NCBI RefSeq assembly: GCF_000379605.1
Contig: NZ_KB902579.1
Span: 307,511 to 371,510 of the forward strand
DNA: 64,000 nt
Origin: Rhizobium giardinii bv. giardinii H152
GTDB taxonomy: Bacteria; Pseudomonadota; Alphaproteobacteria; Rhizobiales; Rhizobiaceae
Direction: 5' to 3'
In this document: in pieces, positions 56,380 through 64,000 of the stretch
Position numbering within the stretch: the first letter of the stretch is position 1
Layout: each line of letters starts with the position of its first letter
Position numbers and translations under genes: made by a program
The notes under the pieces: model-generated
What the model was told of the DNA's origin: nothing
The model's input: the letters and a program-made list of their open reading frames with translations, nothing else
The model's database searches: none

Positions 56380-56534
56380 CGCGCCAATCCTCCGAAACAG
56401 GGCTTGCAAGACAACGCGCCAGCCGGGCTTTTGTTCGGCCCTGTTCCATTCGAAACAGCGCAAATGCGGGCCGCATGAGAATGTTGTGTCACTGGATGAG
56501 ACGCACTCATCAGCAACCAACAGAGGAGAACATC

Positions 56535-56780
56535 ATGCGCAAGTTCATCATTTCCGCCACCGTCGCCGCAATCGCCGCCATCTCGTTCGCCGCGCCGTCC
56601 TACGCCGGCCACTATGGCCACCATCGTCATCACCACGGCTATCATGGCGGCTTCTCGATCGGCTTCTATGACGGCGGCTACTATGGCGGTTACTACGAGC
56701 CGTCCTGCTACATCAAGAAAGTGAAGCGCTGGGACCGCTGGGGCAACCTGCGCATCAAGCGGATCAGAATCTGCGACTAG
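56535..56780 (+). CDS. Small exported His/Gly/Tyr-rich protein
   Basis: 81 residues, with AGAGGAGAA upstream of the ATG at 56535. A signal peptide ends APSYAG; the mature part has a His-rich HYGHHRHHHGYHGG stretch, then GFYDGGYYGGYYEPSCY and a basic tail WDRWGNLRIKRIRICD with two Cys. The basic tail resembles a recurrent motif of small rhizobial proteins with W/R-rich ends. It may bind metal ions through its His cluster (inference). It is divergent from the BON gene (155 bases apart) and ends in a very strong hairpin. Confidence 0.82.
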   Translation: MRKFIISATVAAIAAISFAAPSYAGHYGHHRHHHGYHGGFSIGFYDGGYYGGYYEPSCYIKKVKRWDRWGNLRIKRIRICD

Positions 56781-56800
56781 AATACGCGGGCGTTCCCACC

Positions 56801-56840
56801 AACGAATAACCCGGCCGTTTGCGCGGCCGGGTTATTCGTT
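56801..56840. terminator. Long perfect hairpin between the small protein and hemF
   Basis: 17-bp perfect stem (56801-56817 with 56824-56840), 6-nt loop, ends AACGAATAACCCGG / CCGGGTTATTCGTT. It can end both convergent transcripts. The T run is only partial. Confidence 0.8.
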
Positions 56841-56874
56841 CGCAGAACAGTACGTTTGGAGAACAGGACGTATG

Positions 56875-57786
56875 TCAGGGCCAGCGCACTACCGGCGGTA
56901 GCGATGAGAGGATCGACTCGACATTGCCTCCGGTCTTCAGGCCGAAGATCGTTCCCCGGTCGTAGAGCAGGTTGAACTCGACGTAGCGGCCGCGGCGCAC
57001 GAGTTGCTCGTCGCGGTCCTCCTCCGTCCATGGCTTGTTGAAGTTCGTCCGCACGATCTTCGGGTAAATCAGGCTGAAGGCCTTGCCGACGTCCTGGGTG
57101 AAGGCGAAGTCGTCATCCCAGCCGCCTTTCTCGTCATCCGAATGCAGCCAGTCATAGAAGATGCCGCCGATGCCGCGCGGTTCGTTGCGGTGCTTCAGGA
57201 AGAAATACTCGTCGCACCATTGTTTGAAGCGCGGATAGTCGGCAACCGGATGGCGCTTGCAGGCGATTTCCATGCCCTTGTGAAACAGCATCGTGTCCGG
57301 ATCGGTCTGTGTTCGGCGGCGATCAAGCACCGGCGTCAGGTCGGCGCCGCCGCCGAACCAGTGGCTGGTGGTGACGACCATGCGGGTATTCATATGGACG
57401 GCCGGCACGTTCGGATTGACCGGATGGGCGATCAGCGAGATGCCGGACGCCCAGAACCGCGGATCTTCGTTCGCGCCTGGAATCTGGCTGCGGAATTCCG
57501 GCGAGAATTCGCCATGGACGGTCGAGGTGTGAACACCGACCTTTTCGAAAACGCGGCCTTCCATCATCGACATGCGGCCGCCACCGCCTGACCCTTCGTC
57601 TCGCAGCCAGTCCTTGCCGATGAAGCGGCCGGGTTCGCGGTCGGACAAGGGACCGGTGAGTTCGTCCTCGACGGTTTCAAATGCGGCGCAAATCGTGTCG
57701 CGCAGGCTTTCGAACCAGGCTTTCGCCTTTGCTTTCTTGTCCTCGATATCCGCGGGCAGTCCCTGCGGCAGGTCCGGTCGTTCCAT
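56875..57786 (-). CDS. hemF: Oxygen-dependent coproporphyrinogen III oxidase
   Basis: 303 residues from the ATG at 57786; an ATG at 57795 has AGG too close. Family signatures are [12 protein letters not shown] and the C-terminal [26 protein letters not shown] also fits. The enzyme converts coproporphyrinogen III to protoporphyrinogen IX with oxygen in heme synthesis. It has its own transcript, ended by the hairpin at 56801. Confidence 0.97.
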   Translation of the reverse strand: MERPDLPQGLPADIEDKKAKAKAWFESLRDTICAAFETVEDELTGPLSDREPGRFIGKDWLRDEGSGGGGRMSMMEGRVFEKVGVHTSTVHGEFSPEFRSQIPGANEDPRFWASGISLIAHPVNPNVPAVHMNTRMVVTTSHWFGGGADLTPVLDRRRTQTDPDTMLFHKGMEIACKRHPVADYPRFKQWCDEYFFLKHRNEPRGIGGIFYDWLHSDDEKGGWDDDFAFTQDVGKAFSLIYPKIVRTNFNKPWTEEDRDEQLVRRGRYVEFNLLYDRGTIFGLKTGGNVESILSSLPPVVRWP

Positions 57787-57998
57787 CGAAATCATCCTGT
57801 TTGGCGGGGATGGGGGGTGGAGCCCCGCCGATATGTATCGATTCTGGAAAGATCATATTTCTGCCATGCTTGGCAACGGCACCAAGAGGTTTAGGGTCAG
57901 TCTGCCGCAGGGCAGGCGGCTGAAAATTCAGACTCGCAAAAACAGGACTATTTCCCTATCTTTGTTCCTGAAGGCTCGACTGGTGAAAGGTGAGCTTG

Positions 57999-58259
57999 AT
58001 GGCAAAAATTCCAGCGGGGCCGCCACTCGAAGGCTTGCGACGCCAGATTGCCCGGCATCGCAGCGGCGGCACGCAAAGAAAAGATGGCCTGTTCGTGCGC
58101 GAGACATTCCGCCTCGATCGCGCCCACGCGCGGCAAAAGGCGCAGGAATGGTTCGACAGATGGCCCAAGGCTGCATACTGGACCGAAGTCGAAAGCTGGC
58201 GCCAACTCGAGGGCGATGAAATCGAGTTCACCATGCGGCGCCTGCCAAGCGCGGATTGA
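57999..58259 (+). CDS. Small conserved-looking protein of unknown function
   Basis: 86 residues from the ATG at 57999, with GAAAGG eight bases upstream; a GTG at 57990 is an alternative. No family recognised. The content is basic and Trp-rich: KIPAGPPLEGLRRQIARHRS, then RETFRLDRAHARQKAQEWFD, then AAYWTEVESWRQLEGDEIEF. No signal peptide or membrane segment. It lies between hemF and an MFS gene. Confidence 0.6.
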   Translation: MAKIPAGPPLEGLRRQIARHRSGGTQRKDGLFVRETFRLDRAHARQKAQEWFDRWPKAAYWTEVESWRQLEGDEIEFTMRRLPSAD

Positions 58260-58347
58260 TTGCAAGCCGGCTGGATTTTCTACCGCTTGAGCGCATAGTC
58301 GAAGCGATCCTTCCCGCCCGATTCGGGCCGTTTCCAAAGATTTCGCT

Positions 58348-59556
58348 GTGGCTTTTCCGTGCTCGCCGATTACGCGCTCCGTTGTCATCCTTTCGATAAC
58401 CCAGATCATCGGCTGGGGCGCGCTGTTCATGGCGATCTCGGTGACCGGCGAGGCGGTCGCCGCGGACCTTCGCCTCAGCCGTGCAACGGTCTTTCTCGGG
58501 CCGACGCTGATGCTGGTCGTGATGGCGGTCTGCTCGCCGCCGGTTGCCGGGTTTTATCGGCGGTATGGTGCCCGGCTGGTGCTGGCCGCAGGCTCGCTTC
58601 TTGCCGTTCCGGGGCTCTTGATGCTCTCCGTCGCCGGCGGCCCCGTCGGCTATTTCATCGCCTGGGCCATCTTCGGGATTGCCGGCGCCGCCTGCCTGAC
58701 GACATCGGCGCATGTCTTTCTGGCGGAACTCGCGGGCGAGGGTGCCCGGCGGGCGATCAGCGCCCAGATGCTGTTCATGGCGCTGGCGCCCAGCCTGTCC
58801 TGGCCGGCGACGGGTTTGCTGGAGGCCGAGTTCGGCTGGCGCGGCGTGTCCGTCGTCTACGGCGGTCTCATGCTCGTCGTTTGCCTACCGTTGCATCTCT
58901 TTGCATTGCCGAAGATGCCAGTTGCTGCCCCCTCTCGTGAAAGGAGAGGAGCTGTCAGCCCAAAGCCAGGCAGACGGCATCGCCGCATCGTCGCGCTGAT
59001 CACGGCCGCGATCGCACTCAATGGCTTCATCACCTGGGGTTTCCAGCTTGTCGTCATCGATCTGTTCCGGAGTTTCGATGTTGCCGACTATCTGGCCGTC
59101 GGCTTCGGCTCGGCGATCGGCGTCGTGCAGATGTCGGCGCGTCTTTTCGACTTCCTCGGCGGCAACCGCTGGAACGGACTGGCGACCGGACTGGTTGCGG
59201 CCCTGATCATGCCGGTCTGTCTCGTTGTCCTTTCGGTCGGTGGCGGGACGGAATGGTCGATCCTGATGTTCCTGCTGCTCTACGGGCTTTCGAGCGGCGC
59301 GATGTCGGTCAGCCGGGCAACGCTGCCGCTGGTGTTCTTCACGCCTGCCGAATATGCCGGCGTCGCCGCGCGTCTGGGGCTGCCGCTCAATCTCGCCTTC
59401 GCTGCGGCGCCGCCGTTCTTCACCTATGTGCTGGGCACCTATGGCAACGGTGCAGCGCTCGCCATCGCGTTCGTCAGTTCGCTCGGCACGCTGCTCAGCA
59501 TGCTGACATTGCAGCGTCTGGCAAAACCTCAGGAGGCATCCGGCCTGCCGGTCTGA
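58348..59556 (+). CDS. MFS transporter
   Basis: 402 residues from a GTG at 58348. About 12 transmembrane segments, with the opening ITQIIGWGALFMAISVTGEA. The central cytoplasmic loop is basic (SRERRGAVSPKPGRRHRR), as usual between the two six-helix halves. It resembles a broad MFS group annotated as permeases of unknown substrate. The 3' end overlaps the convergent soxR gene by 28 bases. Confidence 0.86.
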   Translation: MAFPCSPITRSVVILSITQIIGWGALFMAISVTGEAVAADLRLSRATVFLGPTLMLVVMAVCSPPVAGFYRRYGARLVLAAGSLLAVPGLLMLSVAGGPVGYFIAWAIFGIAGAACLTTSAHVFLAELAGEGARRAISAQMLFMALAPSLSWPATGLLEAEFGWRGVSVVYGGLMLVVCLPLHLFALPKMPVAAPSRERRGAVSPKPGRRHRRIVALITAAIALNGFITWGFQLVVIDLFRSFDVADYLAVGFGSAIGVVQMSARLFDFLGGNRWNGLATGLVAALIMPVCLVVLSVGGGTEWSILMFLLLYGLSSGAMSVSRATLPLVFFTPAEYAGVAARLGLPLNLAFAAAPPFFTYVLGTYGNGAALAIAFVSSLGTLLSMLTLQRLAKPQEASGLPV

Positions 59557-60038
59557 ATGATGCCATCTTTATCTTCGCCGGCATGCTCGATCAGATAGGC
59601 GCCGGTGCCTTTTTCCGAGAGCGCGTCATCGGGATTGCGCAACGGGCAATCTCGCATCGAGAGGCAGCCGCAGCCGATGCAGGAGGTGAGCTGGTCGCGC
59701 AAAGCGGTGAGCTTGGCGATGCGGTCATTCAGATCCGCCTTCCAATTTTCCGACAAGCGCTCCCAGTCGCTGGCCAAGAGTTGGCGGTCGTCCGGCAGCG
59801 AGGCGAGGGTCTTCTGGATATCGCCGAGCGGGATGCCGGTGCGCTGGGCGATCTTGATGACAGCGATGCGGCGCAGCACGCTGCGCGGATACCGACGCTG
59901 GTTGCCGCGGCTGCGCATGCTTTTGATCAGGCCCTTGGTTTCATAAAAATGCAGCGTCGAGACCGCGACGCCGCTGCGGGCCGCGACCTCTCCGACACTG
60001 AGTTCGCGGCGCGGCAAATCGGCTTTGCTTTCTTCCAT
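59529..60038 (-). CDS. soxR: Redox-sensing activator SoxR
   Basis: 169 residues from the ATG at 60038. The MerR-type helix-turn-helix (about 13-80: LSVGEVAARSGVAVSTLHFY) is followed by a long dimer helix. The [2Fe-2S] cluster motif has Cys120, Cys123, Cys125 and Cys131 (CIGCGCLSMRDC), one residue off the E. coli numbering. Oxidation of the cluster by redox-cycling drugs or superoxide switches on its promoters. There is no soxS next to it, as normal outside enterics. A SoxR-box promoter lies in the gap to the divergent flavin reductase gene. Confidence 0.96.
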   Translation of the reverse strand: MEESKADLPRRELSVGEVAARSGVAVSTLHFYETKGLIKSMRSRGNQRRYPRSVLRRIAVIKIAQRTGIPLGDIQKTLASLPDDRQLLASDWERLSENWKADLNDRIAKLTALRDQLTSCIGCGCLSMRDCPLRNPDDALSEKGTGAYLIEHAGEDKDGIIQTGRPDAS

Positions 60039-60046
60039 GGGACGTA

Positions 60047-60077
60047 TTGACCTCAAGTTTAGTTGAGGTTTTATACC
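60047..60077 (+). promoter_or_regulatory. SoxR-box promoter of the flavin reductase gene
   Basis: SoxR box CCTCAAGTTTAGTTGAGG (60051-60068) differs from the E. coli soxS box only in its centre. The -35 TTGACC (60047-60052) and -10 TATACC (60072-60077) are 19 bp apart, the over-long spacing typical of MerR/SoxR-controlled promoters. Confidence 0.88.
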
Positions 60078-60115
60078 GGTTGCTCCAGCCGATCAACAAT
60101 GGAGCAACGACAAGC

Positions 60116-60685
60116 ATGAACGAGAAAATGACCATCGCCGTCGTCTATGGCAGCACACGGCAGGGGCGCTTTTGCGACACGGTCGTCAACTGGGTCCTGA
60201 CCGAGCTCTGGGCCGAAAGCGGCATAAGGGTGACGCTGATCGATCCCCAGCAGCTCAAGGGGCCGGCCGGCGAGGCGGCCGTCAACGTCGCCGCGCTGGA
60301 AGAGAAGATCGCCGAGGCGGACGCCTTCATCGTCGTCACACCCGAATACAATCACGGCTATCCGGCGGCGCTGAAGGAGCTGATCGATTCGTGCTACGAA
60401 CCGTGGCACGCCAAGCCTGTGGCGTTCATCTCCTACGGCGGCTTATCGGGCGGGTTGCGAGCCGTCGAGCAGCTGCGCCAGGTCTTTGCCGAACTGCACA
60501 CCGTGACCATCCGCGACACCGTGAGCTTCTCCAATGTCTGGTCGCAGTTCGATGCTGCGGGCAATCCGTTCAAGGCGGCAGAAGCCAAGGCCGGCCTGCT
60601 CGTCATGTTGCGGCGGCTGATGTGGTGGGCAAGCGCCCTGAAGGCGGCCCGGGCTGAAAACGCCTATAGCGGTGTGGCCGCATGA
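60116..60685 (+). CDS. NADPH-dependent FMN reductase / flavodoxin-fold reductase
   Basis: 189 residues from the ATG at 60116 (MNEKMTIAVV). The family pattern is clear: VYGSTRQGRFCDTV (phosphate-binding loop for FMN), then VTPEYNHGYPAALKELIDS and KPVAFISYGGLSGGL. It reduces FMN or quinones with NAD(P)H. It faces soxR, and a SoxR box sits in the promoter, so it is probably induced by redox-cycling compounds. The A/T-rich promoter region ends 39 bases upstream of the ATG; GGAG is 11 bases before it. Confidence 0.93.
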   Translation: MNEKMTIAVVYGSTRQGRFCDTVVNWVLTELWAESGIRVTLIDPQQLKGPAGEAAVNVAALEEKIAEADAFIVVTPEYNHGYPAALKELIDSCYEPWHAKPVAFISYGGLSGGLRAVEQLRQVFAELHTVTIRDTVSFSNVWSQFDAAGNPFKAAEAKAGLLVMLRRLMWWASALKAARAENAYSGVAA

Positions 60686-60701
60686 GGGGCAACGGCAGGC
60701 A

Positions 60702-61166
60702 TCAGATCGACATTTGCCGGATGGCTTCGCCCGCAATCATCGCCACCGACATGGCGACGTTGAGCGACCGCTGGCCCTCGACCATCGGAATGATGATCCG
60801 GCCGTCGGCCTTGTCATGCACGTAGTCGGGAACGCCGGCGCTTTCGCGGCCGAAAAGCAGGGTGTCGCCGGGCAGGAAGCGGAAGCGCGTATAGGGTTCG
60901 GCGGCCTTGGTGGAGGCAAGCACCAGCCGCCGCCCCTGCGTCAGCCGCGCTTCCTCGAAGCGGTCCCAGCTGACATGCCGCGTCAAGGTAACGGAGGCGA
61001 TGTAATCCATGCCGGCGCGCTTCAGGTTCTTGTCCGACAGATCGAAACCGGCGGGCTCGATGATATCGACGCTCAAGCCGAGACAGGCGGCAAGGCGCAG
61101 GATCGTGCCGGTATTGCCGGGAATGTCCGGCTGGTAGAGGGCGATGCGGAGTGGATGTGCGGACAT
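60702..61166 (-). CDS. trmL: tRNA (cytidine(34)-2'-O)-methyltransferase TrmL
   Basis: 154 residues from the ATG at 61166 (MSAHPLRIALYQPDIPGNTG); a longer frame reaches 61193. SpoU-family knot motifs: PDIPGNTGTILRLAAC (motif 1), LLFGRESAGVPD (motif 2) and IPMVEGQRSLNVAMSVA (motif 3). It methylates the wobble ribose of leucine tRNAs using S-adenosylmethionine. Confidence 0.93.
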   Translation of the reverse strand: MSAHPLRIALYQPDIPGNTGTILRLAACLGLSVDIIEPAGFDLSDKNLKRAGMDYIASVTLTRHVSWDRFEEARLTQGRRLVLASTKAAEPYTRFRFLPGDTLLFGRESAGVPDYVHDKADGRIIIPMVEGQRSLNVAMSVAMIAGEAIRQMSI

Positions 61167-61559
61167 ATCAACACGGCTTATGGCGTTCATCACCGGCCGT
61201 AATCAATCTGTGCCGTAATGGCAACAGAAACCGGCGCGAGCGGGAAAAGATGAAAAAACTGCCTGCGACAATCTGGCATATAGGCGCAAAACATTCTAAG
61301 TCTTTTGCATCTTCAACGCGAACCGACGGAGGCATGCATGGATTACCGAATGATCACCAGCCTCCAGGCTGTGTCTCCAGTCCCGATGGACTGACCGGTT
61401 TCGCGCTTTTTCTTCTTTGCATGATTGCGCACGACCGCCCGCTTTCCGGACGAACAAGTTTCGCGTGCACGATTGCGCTGTCCCTCCGGTCTTAGAATTT
61501 CGAATCGATGAATGCGGGTTTCCCGCCTTCCTTCACTGGATTCCTGAAGGAGCTTGATA
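61167..61559. other. Intergenic stretch upstream of the first ABC exporter
   Basis: About 390 bases. No convincing gene, repeat or RNA was recognised; small open frames lack ribosome binding sites. It holds the promoters of the divergent trmL and ABC genes. AAGGAG lies eight bases before the 61560 start. Confidence 0.5.
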
Positions 61560-63413
61560 ATGTTCGGCTGGTTTGAATCCCGCCTCAATCCCTATCCCGT
61601 CGAGGAGCCCAAGGTTCCGCCGCAGGGGCTGTTTGCCTTCTGCTGGCACTATACGAAGCCTGCGGCGCCCTGGCTGTTGACCATGTCGGTCTGCACCATG
61701 CTGATCGCGATCGGCGAAGTGGCGCTGTTCCAGTTCCTCGGCAATGTCGTCGATTGGCTGTCTTCGGCCAGGCAGGACACGTTCCTCGAGACCGAGGGTA
61801 CGAAGCTGTTCTGGATGGGCGCGCTCATCCTGATCGGCTTGCCGTCCGTCGTCGCCTTCGATTCGCTGATCATGCATCAGATCCTGCTCGGCAATTATCC
61901 GATGATCGCGCGCTGGCAGATGCACCGTTACCTGCTGCGCCAGAGCATGACGTTCTTCGCCAACGAGTTTGCCGGTCGCGTCGCCACCAAGGTGATGCAG
62001 ACCTCGCTTGCCGTGCGCGAAACGGTGATGAAGATCCTCGACGTCTTCGTCTATGTCGTCAGCTATTTCGTCTCGATGCTGGTGGTGGTTGCCGCGGCCG
62101 ACTGGCGGCTCGTCGCGCCGCTGGTGATCTGGATCGCCATCTACGTCTCGATCGTCAGCTACTTCGTGCCGCGCCTGCGCAAGATTTCGAAGGATCAGGC
62201 CGATGCCCGCTCGATGATGACGGGCCGTGTCGTCGACAGCTACACGAACATCGCCACCGTGAAGCTGTTTTCGCATGCCGGCCGCGAGGAGGTCTATGCC
62301 CGGGAAAGCATGGACGTGTTCCTGCAAACCGTGCACCGGCAGATGCGCAAGGTGACGCTGTTCCATGTGCTCGTCTACACGAACAACTGCATTGCGCTGT
62401 TTTCGATCTCGGCACTCGGCATCTATTTCTGGATGAGCAGCGGCATGTCGGTCGGCTCGATCGCGATTGCCGTGGCGCTTGCCATGCGCATCAACGGCAT
62501 GTCGCAATGGGTGATGTGGGAAGTCTCTGCGCTGTTTGAAAACATCGGCACGGTCTATGACGGCATGGGCATGATGACCAAGGTGCACGACATCGTCGAC
62601 AGGCCGGACGCGCCAGCGCTCAAGGCGCCGCAAGGGGCGATTACGTTCGACAACATCCGCTTCCACTACGGCAAGAACAAGGGTGTCATCGACAATCTCT
62701 CGCTGGTCATCAAGCCGGGTGAGAAGATCGGTCTTGTCGGCCGCTCCGGCGCCGGAAAGACCACGCTGATGAACGTGCTGTTGCGGTTCTATGATCTCGA
62801 AGCGGGCACCATCCGTATCGACGGGCAGGATATTTCTGCTGTGGCCCAGGACAGCTTGCGCGGCAAGATCGGCGTGGTGACGCAGGATACGTCGCTGCTG
62901 CACCGCTCGATCCGCGACAATATCGCCTATGGCCATCCGGAGGCGACCGACGCCGACATCATCGCTGCCGCCAAGCGGGCCAACGCCTGGGACTTCATCG
63001 AGCTGCTCGAGGACAACCAGGGCCGCAAGGGGCTGGACGCACAGGTCGGCGAACGGGGCGTCAAGCTCTCAGGTGGCCAGCGCCAGCGGATCGCGATCGC
63101 CCGCGTCTTTCTGAAGGACGCGCCGATCCTCGTTCTCGACGAGGCGACCTCGGCGCTCGATTCGGAGGTGGAAGCCGCAATCCAGGAAAACCTCTTCGCC
63201 CTGATGACGGGCAAGACGGTGATCGCGATCGCCCACCGCCTGTCGACACTGACCGAGATGGACCGGCTGATCATCCTCGAAGCCGGCAAGATCGTCGAGA
63301 CCGGCTCGCACGCCGAACTGGTCGCCAAGCAGGGGCTCTATGCCGATCTTTGGTCACGGCAGTCCGGCGGCTTCATCGCGGACGAGCCGGAAAAGGAAGA
63401 GGCGGCGGAGTAG
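61560..63413 (+). CDS. ABC exporter half-transporter (permease-ATPase fusion)
   Basis: 617 residues from the ATG at 61560, with AAGGAG eight bases upstream. A six-helix type IV exporter membrane domain (about 35-335) with FFANEFAGRVATKVMQ as a coupling-helix region is followed by an ATPase domain (about 360-605): GRSGAGKTT (Walker A), LSGGQRQRIAIARVF, ILVLDEATSALDSE (Walker B) and the H-loop AHRLST. The C-terminus is acidic (EPEKEEAAE). The substrate is unknown, possibly lipid, peptide or drug. A second, similar gene begins 133 bases downstream, so they may form a heterodimer. Confidence 0.93.
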   Translation: MFGWFESRLNPYPVEEPKVPPQGLFAFCWHYTKPAAPWLLTMSVCTMLIAIGEVALFQFLGNVVDWLSSARQDTFLETEGTKLFWMGALILIGLPSVVAFDSLIMHQILLGNYPMIARWQMHRYLLRQSMTFFANEFAGRVATKVMQTSLAVRETVMKILDVFVYVVSYFVSMLVVVAAADWRLVAPLVIWIAIYVSIVSYFVPRLRKISKDQADARSMMTGRVVDSYTNIATVKLFSHAGREEVYARESMDVFLQTVHRQMRKVTLFHVLVYTNNCIALFSISALGIYFWMSSGMSVGSIAIAVALAMRINGMSQWVMWEVSALFENIGTVYDGMGMMTKVHDIVDRPDAPALKAPQGAITFDNIRFHYGKNKGVIDNLSLVIKPGEKIGLVGRSGAGKTTLMNVLLRFYDLEAGTIRIDGQDISAVAQDSLRGKIGVVTQDTSLLHRSIRDNIAYGHPEATDADIIAAAKRANAWDFIELLEDNQGRKGLDAQVGERGVKLSGGQRQRIAIARVFLKDAPILVLDEATSALDSEVEAAIQENLFALMTGKTVIAIAHRLSTLTEMDRLIILEAGKIVETGSHAELVAKQGLYADLWSRQSGGFIADEPEKEEAAE

Positions 63414-63461
63414 CGCCGGTTCGTTCCTCTCCGTCAGCGCGGGGAGGGCGTGGTTCGAAAT

Positions 63462-63499
63462 GCCGGCCGGTCGCATTACGCAATTGTAATCCGGCCGGC
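63462..63499. repeat. Inverted repeat between the two ABC exporter genes
   Basis: GCCGGCCGG (63462-63470) pairs with CCGGCCGGC (63491-63499); inside, ATTAC (63475-63479) pairs with GTAAT (63486-63490), leaving TCGC unpaired. It could form a strong hairpin modulating expression of the second gene. No T tract. Confidence 0.5.
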
Positions 63500-63545
63500 C
63501 CGCATTCCGCATTGCCGCATTTTTCAAAAGGGCTATATCGGACAC

Positions 63546-64000
63546 ATGCTGCGCGCCCTGTTTGCCTTTTTCGAGAACTGGATACGGCCTTTCGCGGCGC
63601 GCGAAGGGTTGCAGCCGCCGGTGCGGCTTATCCCTTACGTCTGGTTCTATATCCGGCAGGCGAAAGCGCCGTTTGTCGCCATGCTTGTCCTCGGCGGCAT
63701 GACGGCGGCGATCGAGGCGACGCTGTTCTGGTTCGTCGGCCGTCTGGTCGATATCCTCGCGACAGTCAAAGCGGGCGAGGGCTGGAGCGGCCTGCTCGCG
63801 GCCCATGGAGCCGAGTTGTTCGGCATGCTGGTCCTGATCGGCATCGTGCGCTTCCTGGTGTCGCTGTCGATGGCGCTGGTCGATCAGCAGATCATTACGC
63901 CCGGCTTCTACAATCTGGTGCGCTGGCAGTCCTATCTGCATGTGGCGCGGCAATCGCTCTCCTTCTTCCAGAACGATTTCTCCGGCCGCATCGTCACCAA
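63546..64000 (+). CDS. Second ABC exporter half-transporter, cut by window end
   Basis: Open frame from the ATG at 63546 to the window end without a stop (about 150 residues seen). The sequence MLRALFAFFENWIRPFAARE is followed by membrane segments around VAMLVLGGMTAAIEATLFW, LFGMLVLIGIVRFLVSLSMA and a FFQNDFSGRIVT segment that matches FFANEFAGRVAT of the preceding exporter. It is therefore the same family and probably the partner of that protein. The ATPase domain lies outside. Confidence 0.88.
   Translation, partial: MLRALFAFFENWIRPFAAREGLQPPVRLIPYVWFYIRQAKAPFVAMLVLGGMTAAIEATLFWFVGRLVDILATVKAGEGWSGLLAAHGAELFGMLVLIGIVRFLVSLSMALVDQQIITPGFYNLVRWQSYLHVARQSLSFFQNDFSGRIVT

Overview
The window looks like chromosomal DNA of a rhizobial alphaproteobacterium (Rhizobiaceae-like, high GC). 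This rests on the gene content: moaA and mobAB, a plant-type class II DAHP synthase, a 770-residue malic enzyme/phosphotransacetylase fusion, bluB behind a cobalamin riboswitch, a STAS-MlaE type lipid transporter, a DUF2865 protein, and LuxI/LuxR quorum sensing. The genus is not determined. No rRNA, tRNA, insertion sequence, prophage or CRISPR array was seen, and no gene is clearly broken. The genes at both edges are cut by the window: an OmpA-like protein at the left and an ABC exporter at the right.

Layout. 1-8.4 kb: OmpA-like protein, mobB/mobA, a DMT transporter, a large chemoreceptor, a SnoaL-like protein and moaA, so molybdenum cofactor genes bracket unrelated ones. 8.5-13.8 kb: DUF971 protein, a divergent MarR regulator and alpha/beta hydrolase sharing two tandem dyad operators, an FMN-binding protein, an M15 peptidase, an L,D-transpeptidase and a diguanylate cyclase. 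14-23.9 kb: housekeeping block of fumC, a large L,D-transpeptidase, gph, rpiA, a DUF2059 protein, gor, class II DAHP synthase and a GFA-family protein. 23.9-35.1 kb is the most accessory-looking part: a tandem winged-helix protein, a giant 2439-residue exoprotein, a 94-residue companion, and an LtaS-like membrane phosphotransferase. The exoprotein combines a caspase-like N-terminus, Ca-binding repeats, a dimethylformamidase-beta-like domain and four DUF4082 modules. 35.4-38.8 kb: nadE, a TolB-like propeller protein and a NYN plus OST-HTH putative RNase. 38.9-42.1 kb: LacI regulator, phytanoyl-CoA-dioxygenase-like and SDR genes. 42.2-43.1 kb: riboswitch plus bluB. 43.1-46 kb: DUF2865 protein and the luxI/luxR pair. 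46.1-51.7 kb: malic enzyme, LpxH-like phosphatase, MFS transporter and dipeptide epimerase. 51.8-56.1 kb: the Mla-type lipid transport operon (STAS-MlaE, MlaF, MlaD, PqiC-like lipoprotein). 56.1-60.7 kb: BON protein, small His/Gly-rich exported protein, hemF, small unknown, MFS, and soxR diverging from a flavin reductase across a SoxR-box promoter. 60.7-64 kb: trmL and two related ABC exporters.

How the genes work together. Envelope functions are frequent: two L,D-transpeptidases, an M15 carboxypeptidase, OmpA-like and Mla proteins, and a phosphoglycerol-transferase-like protein. Regulatory logic can be read directly at four places: MarR tandem operators (9391-9428), the cobalamin riboswitch (42163-42352), a lux-box candidate (45070-45085) and the SoxR promoter (60047-60077). 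Start codons were set from ribosome binding sites and family lengths; several differ from the longest possible frame.
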